Positions 22,967-32,900 of a stretch of DNA of 64,000 bases are shown here, piece after piece. The position numbers and the translations under genes were made by a program. The stretch covers positions 34,179 to 98,178 of the IMG/VR virus record IMGVR_UViG_3300044957_001482; one strand, 5' to 3'. This DNA comes from a virus. The notes under the pieces were generated by a model. The model saw only the letters and a list, made by a program, of their open reading frames with translations. It was not told the DNA's origin and ran no database searches. Each line of letters opens with the position of its first letter. Position 1 is the first letter of the stretch.

Positions 22967-24469
22967 ATGCCTGAAGAAATACAACGCAGCCGAGGTCGGC
23001 CTTCTAACTATCGTCAGGATCGCGGCGGCGTGCCTGCCGAATATGGTCCGTTTGTTGGTGTGGTCATGAACAATGTTGATGTCACACGCAACGGTCGCTT
23101 GCAGGTCTTTATCGAAGTGTTTGCTGCCGGAGACATGAACGATGATTCAAAATGGACCACGGTAAGTTATCTTCCGCATTTTTACGGAGCCACACCACCG
23201 GGCAACACCGGAACAGCCAACGACGGTCAATATCCCGGCAACCAGAATTCCTATGGCATGTGGTTCACACCGCCCGATCTCGGAGTCAAAGTCATTTGTA
23301 TTTTTGCCAACGGTGATCGTAGCCAGGGCTATTACATTGGTGTGATACCGGAAAACAGTCTCAACCACATGATTCCGGCCATTGGTGCCGAGGGCAACTA
23401 TATTCCCGGCAATGAGAACCAGACCGTGTATTTTAAAAACGCACCGTTGATGCCGGTCACAGAGATCAACACTGCCAACGAGCGCTTGGACAATGCCGGA
23501 CGATTCTTTGAGCAGGCCAAGCCCATACAGTCAGTGGTGGCCAGTGCCATGTTCCAGCAGGGTCTGGCACGAGACATCGAACGTGGGCCCATACGCAGCA
23601 GCGCCCAACGCGAAAGCCCCAGTGCCTGCTTTGGTTTCAGCACACCCGGGGTAGCCATCTATCAGGGCGGGCTGACTCCACGAGAAATACGAGCACAACT
23701 CAACAGTGGTACAGTGCAACCCGCTGACCTACGAGTGATTGGTCGCATGGGCGGACACACCCTGGTCATGGACGACGGTGACATCGACGGCACCAACAGC
23801 CTGTTTAGATTGCGCACAGCCAAGGGCCATCAGATAACCATGAATGATTCGGGAAATTTCCTGTACATCATACATGCCAACGGACAGACCTGGATCGAAC
23901 TGGGAGTAGAAGGCACAGTGGACATATTTTCCACCAATTCGGTCAATGTGCGCACTCAAGGCGATGTCAATCTGCATGCAGATCGAGACATCAACATGTG
24001 GGCCGGGCGAGATTTCAATGTCAAGGCCGTGGGCAACGTGATCATGGAGGCCGGAGTCAACTGCAACATCACTGCTACCGATGATTTCAAAATCTACAGC
24101 AAAGCCACGCTGGGAGTTCGTGCCGACGGTACTCTGGCATTGCAGAGCAAGGGCGGTTCCTGGAACGCTGGTCCCAGCATGAAAGTCACAGCGGGCATGA
24201 TCGATCTCAACGGCCCTCGGGCGCCCACGGTGGAACGACCAGTTCCTCTCAAGAAGACCAAGCTGGACGAAACCGAATTCAACGCAGCCACGGGGTGGGA
24301 AGTCAAGACTGAAAAACTCGAAAGCATCGTACCGCGGGCGCCCACGCACGAACCCTGGCCCTATCACAATCAAGGGGTAGATGTGGATGTAAGTCTGCAA
24401 CAAAGTGGCAACCAGGCTCCTCCGGGCTCGTCGCCGATACCAGCCGGTGTAAACATTTCTAGATCATGA
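22967..24469 (+). CDS. 5: Baseplate spike protein (gp5/VgrG-like), no lysozyme domain
   Basis: 500 residues. An OB-fold-like N-terminal region (about 24-135) shows YGPFVGVVMNNVDVTRNGRL and MWFTPPDLGVKVICIF, as in gp5/VgrG proteins. Middle residues 235-300 have GHTLVMDDGDIDGTNSLFRL and TAKGHQITMND, the usual lead-in to the needle. Residues 310-410 form a repetitive strand region (NVRTQGDVNLHADRDINMWA pattern) expected to wind into the trimeric beta-helix needle. The T4 gp5 lysozyme domain is absent. Peptidoglycan cleavage might instead come from the peptidase domain of the tape-measure-like protein. The stop overlaps the next start (ATGA). Confidence 0.85.
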   Translation: MPEEIQRSRGRPSNYRQDRGGVPAEYGPFVGVVMNNVDVTRNGRLQVFIEVFAAGDMNDDSKWTTVSYLPHFYGATPPGNTGTANDGQYPGNQNSYGMWFTPPDLGVKVICIFANGDRSQGYYIGVIPENSLNHMIPAIGAEGNYIPGNENQTVYFKNAPLMPVTEINTANERLDNAGRFFEQAKPIQSVVASAMFQQGLARDIERGPIRSSAQRESPSACFGFSTPGVAIYQGGLTPREIRAQLNSGTVQPADLRVIGRMGGHTLVMDDGDIDGTNSLFRLRTAKGHQITMNDSGNFLYIIHANGQTWIELGVEGTVDIFSTNSVNVRTQGDVNLHADRDINMWAGRDFNVKAVGNVIMEAGVNCNITATDDFKIYSKATLGVRADGTLALQSKGGSWNAGPSMKVTAGMIDLNGPRAPTVERPVPLKKTKLDETEFNAATGWEVKTEKLESIVPRAPTHEPWPYHNQGVDVDVSLQQSGNQAPPGSSPIPAGVNISRS

Positions 24470-25824
24470 GTCTCTTTTCTTTTATAGATCCTGCCACCGG
24501 TGCTCGGTTTCGAGTGGAAGGCCGTACTGATCTCACCGAAGCACAGGCACGCACTATTTTTGAGCAGCAACGCACAGCTGGCGGTCTGGTAGGCATGCGC
24601 GCCGGCGACACTGTTAATTCCTGGACCCAGGCCATGTCAGGACTCGACTCTGCGCGTGCCGAAGTAGCGCAGAGCGTGGCTCAGGCACCGCGGCCTGGCA
24701 CAGCAGTGCAAACAGTCAGTCGTCTCACACAGGCCAGTTTTTCTGGTGTGCCATCGGCGGGTATCTCTGTAGCTGACTATGGTCGACAACTCCCGGCCTT
24801 GCGCAGCATAGCCAATCTTGACCAATCAGTGGTACGTGGTACAGTGGCCCAGGCAGCAACCCTGTCCGGCCAGACCGTGGACCAGATTTCCAATCTGGGA
24901 GGAGTGGGGAAATTTGGTCTATCGGCCATGCAACTGGAACGCCAGGGAGTGATCAAGCCAGGCACTGTGGCGAGGTTTCTGGGACCGGGCAGTACCAATA
25001 CTCTCCAGAGTGTTCTCAAAAGCCCTGCGGTATGGACCGGCAAGCAAGGCATGTCGGGTTTGTCTGATATGTTGAGCAACGGCCCGGCACAGGACCGCAT
25101 GCAACAAGACCTTATGAAAACAGGCCTGAAACAAATCAAATCGTTCGGCATACCAGTTGATTCGCTCAGCGCCCAATCCGTGGCCGGTCTGACCTTGACC
25201 TCGGCCAAGAGTGTGGAAGGTGCAGTGGACTGGGCACAAGGACGGGCCGGCGGCATTGCTTCGGGACTGCAGAGTCAGTTTGACAACATCGCACGCAATG
25301 CCAGTTTCGCTGTGGGCTTTACCAACACCAAGGTCAGCAATGCCATGAAAGGCATAGAAATACCTCAACCCGCCACTGACACTGTGCAAAGACAAACCGT
25401 AGATGCTGCTGCCACCCGTGTGGTAGGCAACGAAAAAGTGCCACCGGTCAGTTACAATACACAAAAACAAACCGTAGATGCTGCTGCTCTCGATAGCATC
25501 CTACTGGAACAAAAGGAAGCGATAGATCGGGTAAAAGTGTTGAATGAGCGATGGGGCACCACCCTAGACCAAGAAGATCTCATCGCAGACAATCCAAACA
25601 TTGCAGTTGATATTGTGAGAGAACTTGAAAGCATAGCCTCAGATCTAACCGATACCAAAGCTCAATTCCAGAATATAAAACAGCGCGCCGAAGCATTCAA
25701 GCCCCCTCGGACTGTCATATCAGAACGGGCAGAGCTTTTTATCAGATTGATATTAAGCACCCTTAAAAGTGTGGATCAGAGTGTTGTAAGAGTGCGCCAA
25801 AAAGCTGAAGCCGCCCGGCGGTAA
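24466..25824 (+). CDS. Baseplate-associated structural protein of unknown role
   Basis: 452 residues. The central block GKFGLSAMQLERQGVIKPGT (about 148-167), VLKSPAVWTGKQGMSGLSDM, then QDRMQQDLM, recurs in tail proteins of marine T4-like phages from memory, with no proven function. The GLSAMQLE..G.IKPGT piece recalls peptidoglycan-related domains, but I see no catalytic residue. QTVDAAA occurs twice, 75 bases apart (25393 and 25468). The C-terminal third is helical and coiled-coil-like. Its place between the gp5-like and gp25 genes suggests a hub or wedge component. Confidence 0.6.
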   Translation: MSLFSFIDPATGARFRVEGRTDLTEAQARTIFEQQRTAGGLVGMRAGDTVNSWTQAMSGLDSARAEVAQSVAQAPRPGTAVQTVSRLTQASFSGVPSAGISVADYGRQLPALRSIANLDQSVVRGTVAQAATLSGQTVDQISNLGGVGKFGLSAMQLERQGVIKPGTVARFLGPGSTNTLQSVLKSPAVWTGKQGMSGLSDMLSNGPAQDRMQQDLMKTGLKQIKSFGIPVDSLSAQSVAGLTLTSAKSVEGAVDWAQGRAGGIASGLQSQFDNIARNASFAVGFTNTKVSNAMKGIEIPQPATDTVQRQTVDAAATRVVGNEKVPPVSYNTQKQTVDAAALDSILLEQKEAIDRVKVLNERWGTTLDQEDLIADNPNIAVDIVRELESIASDLTDTKAQFQNIKQRAEAFKPPRTVISERAELFIRLILSTLKSVDQSVVRVRQKAEAARR

Positions 25825-25834
25825 ATAATTTGCT

Positions 25835-26209
25835 ATGCCCACATTCATCGGCTTTAATACTATCGGACAGGTAAAGAAGTTTACTTTGACCGATTTTGAC
25901 CTGATCAAGCGCGATCTGCTCAATGCATTCCTCATCCGCCAGGGAGAACTGCCAGGCCGCCCTGGCTACGGCACACAGTTGTGGAACCTCCATTTTGAAA
26001 ATCAGATCGAGCCCTTGCAGGCAGCCATAGTCAACGAAATACAGCGAGTGGCCGGCGGCGATCCGCGCATACAGGTCACAGACGTACAGGTATTTCCACA
26101 ACAGAACGGCATATTGATACAGTTGCAAATCGTGGTAGTGCCCACTACCACAGCAGAGATACTCAGCATATTTTTCGACCTACAGAAACGCAACGCCAGT
26201 TACGTATAA
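25835..26209 (+). CDS. 25: Baseplate wedge protein gp25
   Basis: 124 residues (T4 gp25: 132). RPGYGTQLWNLHFENQIEPL (about 40-60) and VAGGDPRIQVTDV hold the features of the gp25/lysozyme-like baseplate family, which is also found in contractile injection systems and is structural despite its name. It starts 10 bases after the previous stop. Confidence 0.93.
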   Translation: MPTFIGFNTIGQVKKFTLTDFDLIKRDLLNAFLIRQGELPGRPGYGTQLWNLHFENQIEPLQAAIVNEIQRVAGGDPRIQVTDVQVFPQQNGILIQLQIVVVPTTTAEILSIFFDLQKRNASYV

Positions 26210-26228
26210 CTAAGCTGTTTTTGATAGC

Positions 26229-26236
26229 TATAAATA
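26229..26236 (+). promoter_or_regulatory. Late promoter box TATAAATA upstream of gp6
   Basis: Exact TATAAATA, 28 bases before the ATG at 26265, in the 55-base gap between gp25 and gp6. It gives the largest wedge genes their own late promoter. Confidence 0.85.
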
Positions 26237-26264
26237 TCACTACACAACCCAAAGTCGGAATTCA

Positions 26265-29200
26265 ATGGCACAAACTACAAGACAAACAGCGATATTTGGT
26301 GTAGAGGACTGGAAACAGATTTACCAGACCTATCGCGAAGCAGATTTTCAAAGCTATGACTTTGAAACCCTGCGCAAAAGTTTCATTGACTACCTACGCC
26401 TGTATTATCCCGAAACATTCAACGACTACATCGAATCATCGGAATTCATCGCCTTGCTGGATGTGATCGCGTTCATGGGACAGGCCATGGCATTCCGAGC
26501 CGATCTCAATGCCAGAGAAAACTATCTAGACACTGCCGAGCGCAGAGATTCGGTGGTGAGACTGGCAAATCTGGTCAGCTATACCGCCAAGCGCAACACT
26601 GCAGCATCGGGTTATCTCAAGGTATTCAATGTGGTTACCACCGAAAACGTGGTAGACTACAACGGAGTCAATTTGAGCAATGTCACGGTGAACTGGACCG
26701 ACCCTACCAACCCAGACTGGCAAGAGCAGTTCACGGCCATAATCAATGCAGCCATGGTCAGCGGACAACGAGTGGGGCGCCCGGGAAATCGCCAGACCAT
26801 CCTGGGAGTGCGCACCGACGAATACGCCATAAATCTTGTTCCTGGCTTCCTGCCCGTGGTCACATATTCGGCCACAGTGGACGGCATCAATATGCCGTTT
26901 GAGGCAGTGACTGCTACGTCACAAGGCGAACCCTATGTCTATGAACCGCCTCCCAGACCTGGCACACCATTCAATGTTTTATTCCGCAATGATCAACTGG
27001 GATTCAGCAGTGCTGACACCGGTTATTTTTTCCTGTTCAAGCAAGGCACCCTGCAAAATCAAGATTTCAACTTGGCCGAACGCATTTCCAATCGCACAGT
27101 CAATGTCAATATCGAAGGCGTCAACAACCAGGATCGCTGGCTGTTTCAGTTGGACAATGTTGGTACCGTGACCCGCGAGTGGGTTTACGTCGATAATATC
27201 TATGCCGCGGCCGGAGAACCCGGTCTGCGTCCAGTATACTCCACTACCAGTCGTGCCAACGATCAGATTACCCTGGTATTTGGTGATGGTGTGTTTGCCG
27301 AGATACCCGTGGGAACTTTCCGTGCCTACGTGCGCGCCTCCAATGGCCTGCAATACATCATCAATCCCGAAGAAATGCAGAATGTGGTCATACCCATATC
27401 CTACATCAGTCGCAGTGGCAACCTGGAAACCATAACTTTTACCTGTGGTATCACGCGTCCGATATCCAATGCCCAGACCCGCGAGCGCATTGATTCTATC
27501 AAACAACGTGCCCCGGCACGGTACTATGCTCAAAATCGCATGGTCAACGGTGAAGACTACAATCTTTTTCCTTTCACTGCATTCAATTCTATCATCAAGA
27601 GCAAGGCACTGAACCGCGCATCCATCGGTACCAGTCGTTATCTTGATCTGGTAGATAACACTGGCAAATATTCCAGCACCAACACTTTTGGTAGCGACGG
27701 TGGGATGTGGCAAGAAAATCCACTGCCAACCATACTGTTTTCCTGGACCAATCGCAACGAGATCGTAGACATCATTACCAATCAAGTGCAACCACAACTG
27801 GGCGAAGCCATCACCAAACAGTTTTACTATGCCAACTTTCCGAGAAAATTGGTCAACACCGTGGAATTTGTGTGTACGTCGACCAGCTCCACTACCAATG
27901 CCATCAGTACCAGTTCGCAGGAATTTTTCCAATACGTGAGTGAACTCCTGGGCCAGCAAATCAAGTTTGCCGATACCATTGGTGGCCTGATCGCCGGACT
28001 GCCTTACTATGTCAGGACCGTGGACACAACCAATCTGCGATTCACGGTGAGCGCCACAGTGGGTGGCCCGTCGGTGGCCTTGACCACGGCCACTCAGGGC
28101 GCGATGACCGCTCGTGCTGAGCTGATCACGTTCAACACCACCTGGAATCAGAGTACCACCTTTACCAACGAAACCACTGGTTATTTTAAAAACAACAGCG
28201 GCAGCCCGGTGTCGGTGGGGGCAGATTCCAGCCAGGTACTCAAATACATCGTGCCTAGAGCATTGATACTGTTCCGTGCCCCTGCTGGTTATTATTTTGA
28301 TCGTAACAATCGCCTCCGGTTAGGTGAACCCACACGTGCCGACGAAAGAGTCACACTGTGGGCATCGCCATTGCGTGTGGACGGCGATGGATCCAACGGC
28401 GGTATCGGCAATTTTTCCAACGAAACCGGACCGGTGGTACTCAACAACTTTGTCCCCACCGGTGCCATAGTAGACACCGTGATTCCTCAGTTCATAGCTG
28501 ATTTGCCCAGATCCGTGGAGAATCAGGCTCGCGAGCAGATCGAACTGTTTCGCAATTTTGGCCTGGGATATGACAACAGTGGGTCCTTGACTGGAACTCC
28601 GAGTACGTGGTATCTCATAAATCAGCAAAGCCTAGATATTGATGCTCCTTTTGCCATCACTCCGGGAATCAGCGGTCGTAATACCAACACCGGGCAGGAC
28701 GCATCGTGGATGGTGCAGTTCGTGGTAGAAAATCAGAACTACGCTATAACATTCCGCGGTCTTGCCTATTACTTTGGATCGGTGTTGCAGACAAGATTTT
28801 TCTTCTACGAAGGGCAACAAGTGTATGACAGTCGCACTGGTACAATTATCCGCGACTTTGTCAACGTGCTGGCCGTCAACACTCGCCCGGATTCAACCGA
28901 TCCCTTGCCAGGAGACATACCGGTGACCATCATAGGACAACCGGTACAAAGCGATGGCTTTGTGGATGATTTCCAGGTCCTGATTGGTTTTCGTGACAGC
29001 GACAATGACGGCGTGCCCGACGACCCGGATTTCTTTAACGAAATCGTGTCTCCAGCAGTGAATCCCAACCAAAAGCTGGTATTTTTTGAACAAACTGTTG
29101 ACTTTGATAACCTGCAGCGGTATCTACTGGTCCAACCCGGACGAGTGACCAGCGACTATCCTACCCGGGATGCGATTGAGCTGGCCAAATTCGCATGGTC

Positions 29201-29954
29201 GCCGGGCCAAGTGTTTTATGCATACGACGAACAAACTTTCTACCAACTATCACGCACTGTGACTGGGGTTCTGACGATCGACCCGGTTAGTGGTTGGATC
29301 GCCCGCACAGGACGCCAGGCTCTGTACTATCAATATCGGCACAATTCTCCGCTGACCAATCGCATCGATCCGGGTACCACCAATATCATTGATCTTTACG
29401 TGGTCACACTGAGTTACTACACTGCCTATCAGAACTGGCTCAAAGACACCACCGAGACCATACCCGAACCTCTGCCGCCCACGATCAATGATCTCAATGT
29501 CGAGTATCAACATCTCAACGATTTCAAAATGATTTCTGACAACTTGGTGTTGAATTCAGTGTCATTCAAGCCGCTGTTTGGCGCCAAAGCTTCTCCAGAA
29601 TTACGAGCCACAATCAAAGTCATACGAGCACAGAATTCCACAGCCAGCGTCAGCGAAATCAAGAGTTCGGTCCTGGCTGAAATGAACAACTATTTCAGCA
29701 TTGACAAATGGGACTTTGGATCTACCTTTTACTTCAGCGAACTGGCAGGGGTCCTGCATCGGCAATTGGGTACCATTATCAGTTCTGTGATCCTGGTACC
29801 CCTGGATCCACAAAAATCATTTGGGGATCTCTACGAAATACGCAGTCAACCCAATGAAATTTTTGCCAATGGTGCCACTATCGATAACATCGATGTGATC
29901 GAGGCATTGACTAGTAGTAATCTTCGAACCCGACCCGGCAGCGGAGTGATTTAA
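26265..29954 (+). CDS. 6: Baseplate wedge protein gp6
   Basis: 1229 residues, about twice T4 gp6 (660). The N-terminal part is diagnostic: YPETFNDYIESSEFIALLDV, IAFMGQAMAFRADLNARENY, LDTAERRDSVVRLANLVSYT (about 46-110). The gp6 C-terminal part (about 1120-1200) is recognisable from NYFSIDKWDFGSTFYFSELA and VLHRQLGTIISSVILVPLD. The middle, 200-1050, is an expanded strand-rich region including a DNDGVPDDPDF stretch that looks like a calcium-binding loop. gp6 forms the iris-like ring of the baseplate. The stop and the start of the next gene share one base. Confidence 0.92.
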   Translation: MAQTTRQTAIFGVEDWKQIYQTYREADFQSYDFETLRKSFIDYLRLYYPETFNDYIESSEFIALLDVIAFMGQAMAFRADLNARENYLDTAERRDSVVRLANLVSYTAKRNTAASGYLKVFNVVTTENVVDYNGVNLSNVTVNWTDPTNPDWQEQFTAIINAAMVSGQRVGRPGNRQTILGVRTDEYAINLVPGFLPVVTYSATVDGINMPFEAVTATSQGEPYVYEPPPRPGTPFNVLFRNDQLGFSSADTGYFFLFKQGTLQNQDFNLAERISNRTVNVNIEGVNNQDRWLFQLDNVGTVTREWVYVDNIYAAAGEPGLRPVYSTTSRANDQITLVFGDGVFAEIPVGTFRAYVRASNGLQYIINPEEMQNVVIPISYISRSGNLETITFTCGITRPISNAQTRERIDSIKQRAPARYYAQNRMVNGEDYNLFPFTAFNSIIKSKALNRASIGTSRYLDLVDNTGKYSSTNTFGSDGGMWQENPLPTILFSWTNRNEIVDIITNQVQPQLGEAITKQFYYANFPRKLVNTVEFVCTSTSSTTNAISTSSQEFFQYVSELLGQQIKFADTIGGLIAGLPYYVRTVDTTNLRFTVSATVGGPSVALTTATQGAMTARAELITFNTTWNQSTTFTNETTGYFKNNSGSPVSVGADSSQVLKYIVPRALILFRAPAGYYFDRNNRLRLGEPTRADERVTLWASPLRVDGDGSNGGIGNFSNETGPVVLNNFVPTGAIVDTVIPQFIADLPRSVENQAREQIELFRNFGLGYDNSGSLTGTPSTWYLINQQSLDIDAPFAITPGISGRNTNTGQDASWMVQFVVENQNYAITFRGLAYYFGSVLQTRFFFYEGQQVYDSRTGTIIRDFVNVLAVNTRPDSTDPLPGDIPVTIIGQPVQSDGFVDDFQVLIGFRDSDNDGVPDDPDFFNEIVSPAVNPNQKLVFFEQTVDFDNLQRYLLVQPGRVTSDYPTRDAIELAKFAWSPGQVFYAYDEQTFYQLSRTVTGVLTIDPVSGWIARTGRQALYYQYRHNSPLTNRIDPGTTNIIDLYVVTLSYYTAYQNWLKDTTETIPEPLPPTINDLNVEYQHLNDFKMISDNLVLNSVSFKPLFGAKASPELRATIKVIRAQNSTASVSEIKSSVLAEMNNYFSIDKWDFGSTFYFSELAGVLHRQLGTIISSVILVPLDPQKSFGDLYEIRSQPNEIFANGATIDNIDVIEALTSSNLRTRPGSGVI

Positions 29955-32900
29955 TGGCGAAGGTACGATCGGTAGATTTTCTACCCGAAATTTTTCAAAC
30001 TGACACCAATCGCCAGTTTTTGGCTGCCACACTCGACATGTTGGTGCAAGAGCCAAAGTTTAAAAAATCACAGGGATTCATTGGTCGCACCGTGGGTCCC
30101 GGGGTCAATCCATCGGACCGATACATCGTTGAACCCGATCGAGTTCGTGCTGATTATCAACTTGAACCGGGGGTGATATGCCTGGAGGAAAACCCTGATC
30201 GGATCAAAGAGGCCATTACATATCCGGGCATGCAAGATGCCATTTCCTTCCAGGGCGGCAACGGAAATCGGGCCGATCGGTTGTACCAAAGCGACTATTA
30301 TACTTGGGATCCGTTTGTAGAATTTGATTCATTGGTGAATTTCAGCCAGTACTACTGGCTGCCCAATGGTCCAGACCCGGTCACGGTGGCCGCCACAGGG
30401 ATTCCAGTTTCCAACGATTTTACAGTGACCAGAGCCAACGGAGTCTATACTTTTTCAGGAGTCGCCGGAAACACTCCGCTGATAGAGCTGGTACGAGGCG
30501 GCAACTATACTTTCCGGGTCTCGCAAAACACCAAAGAAACTGTCAACTATCGTGTGACCAATCAAGGAACCTCGGCCTACGTGATCGACGGTGCGTCTAA
30601 CCCCACGCTGACCTTGGTGCGTGGCAATACCTATGTTTTCAATCTCACACTGCGCGGTCTGTTTCCTTTCTGGATCAAGATCTTGCCCACTCAGGGCGTG
30701 TTTGATGCCTATTCGCAGGGAGTCATCGGAAACGGCAATGCCGCTGGACTGATAACATTTGTGGTGCCACAGGATGCACCGGACACCTTGTACTATGTGA
30801 GCCAAAATCAACCCAACATGCAAGGAGTGTTCAACATTGTCAACGGACAGTCGGGTACCGGTCCTGGTTTTTGGATACAGACCGATCCGGGATTGTCCGG
30901 CACTCTGGAAGCCACCCCCAATATCAGCAGCAGAACAGTGATGGGAGTGTCTAACAACGGTGAGGACCTGGGCACCATATCTTTCAACGTTCCATCTCGT
31001 ACCGCACAGCAGTTTTACTATGATCTAGCGCAATTCACGGTACCAGTGGACCTGGTCACTGATTTCAGGTTCAACCAGATCAACAATCAGCCGCTCAACG
31101 AAGTCATCCAGCGACTGCAGGCCTATGACATGGCAAATTTTGACAGTGCACAGACGTCGGGCAGCCCGGGAAGCTATGATTATAATCCAGGCCCAGACGT
31201 GGAGCTCACAGAATTCGCACGCACCGGCATCGACGGAGTGACCTATCTTGAAAACCGCACATTGATATTCCTCAATGTAGATTCTGGATGGGAACGTACC
31301 ACGTTGTTTGATCCATTGTCTCGAGATCCGGCCAACAATTTTACCACAGGAAGTTTTGATACCACTCTGTATGATCAGGTTCTTCCCATTTTGCCCGAAG
31401 ACAGACAACAACTCTGGCAGATCAACATCGAAACTCGCGAGGGAATTTCGTTTGTGAACTTGGTCAAGGTCGCAGATATTCCGTCACTGTCCAAATTCAC
31501 AGTGCGCTATGGCACGGTTTATAGCAACACCACTTGGTTTAAGAATGACGTTGGACGGTTTGAGCCGGTGCCGTTGTTGACTGCAGTGCGAGACACTTTT
31601 TATTATCAGGACGGAACCGATCCTGATTTGTTTGGAGTCATACGTCTGGTGGACCCGGTACAGAGTTCGACGCTGTTTGTTGATGATATTCTGGACCAGA
31701 CAAACTACCAGAGTCCAAACGGAGTAGAATTTACCAATGGACTCAAAGTGGTATTTCGCGGAGACGTGGTTCCGGCCAGTTACGGGTCGGGCACGATTGG
31801 AATTGACTGCAGCGGCACCAGCAGCGAGTTCAATACCATCATTACCTATTCCACTGAAAATCTCTACATCGGTCAGGAAATACTGTTTTTTGGACCAGTG
31901 TCTGCAGGCCTTGTGCCCGGCAGATCTTACTACGTTTTCACCATAGTCAATCAATTTCAGTTCTCGGTCAGTGCAGTGCCAGGAGGAATGGCCGTACCGT
32001 TGAGTACCGCAACTGTGAATTTCACCGCCACGGCGATTAACTATCGCGAATACTATGTGTCAGGCGTAGGCACTGCTATAAAGTTGCTTCCAGTGAGTGA
32101 TTTCGTAGTTGTGGAATCATATGCAGGTGACAGCAGTGATTTCGTAGTTGTGGAATCATATGCAGGTGACAGCAATGACAGCACACTTGCTGTCGAGCCT
32201 CTGCAACCCGATTACATAACCATAGATCGTGCCAGTCGAGATCTCAATGCCTGGACACGCAGCAATCGATGGTTCCACATCGATGTGATCACGGCCACGG
32301 CTGCTTACAACAACACCGTGATTGATGTGCGAAACGAAAGCCGCGCCAAACGCCCTATTTTGCAGTTTCGTCCTGGTATACGTCTTTTCAACATGGGCAC
32401 CGAGGGCAAACAACCAGTTGATATCATAGATCTATCACAGACCGACGCATTCAGCAACGTACAAGGCGCGACCTCTTATACCATCAATGGCTACAGTTTT
32501 GTCAATGGCACCCGAGTGATCTTTGGTGCGGATCAGGACCCTGCGGTAAAAAACAAGATCTGGGTGGTAGAATTCATTGTGCCAGACACAGTGTTCCCGT
32601 TGATAGCGCAACCAGTGATCAATCTCACCCTGGCACCAGACGGAATTACCTTGGTAGATCAGTCTGTGATCAGCTTGAATCCAGTGCTGTTCGCCGATGG
32701 CACACAAGCCACTGGGAATACCTTCTGGTTCACAGGTGTGTCCTGGGTGCTTGCACAACGCAAGGAATCAGTCAATCAGGCACCGTTGTTTGATGTATAT
32801 GATGACACTGAAATAAGTTTTGGCGATCGAGTCAAATACCCCAGTACAAATTTTCAAGGCAGCAAACTGTTTAGTTATGCAGTGTCGGATCCCGGTGTTC

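Noticed and set aside
25820-25827. GGTAAATA before gp25 as a late promoter
   Set aside because: Two mismatches and 7 bases from the ATG; formed by the upstream stop codon.
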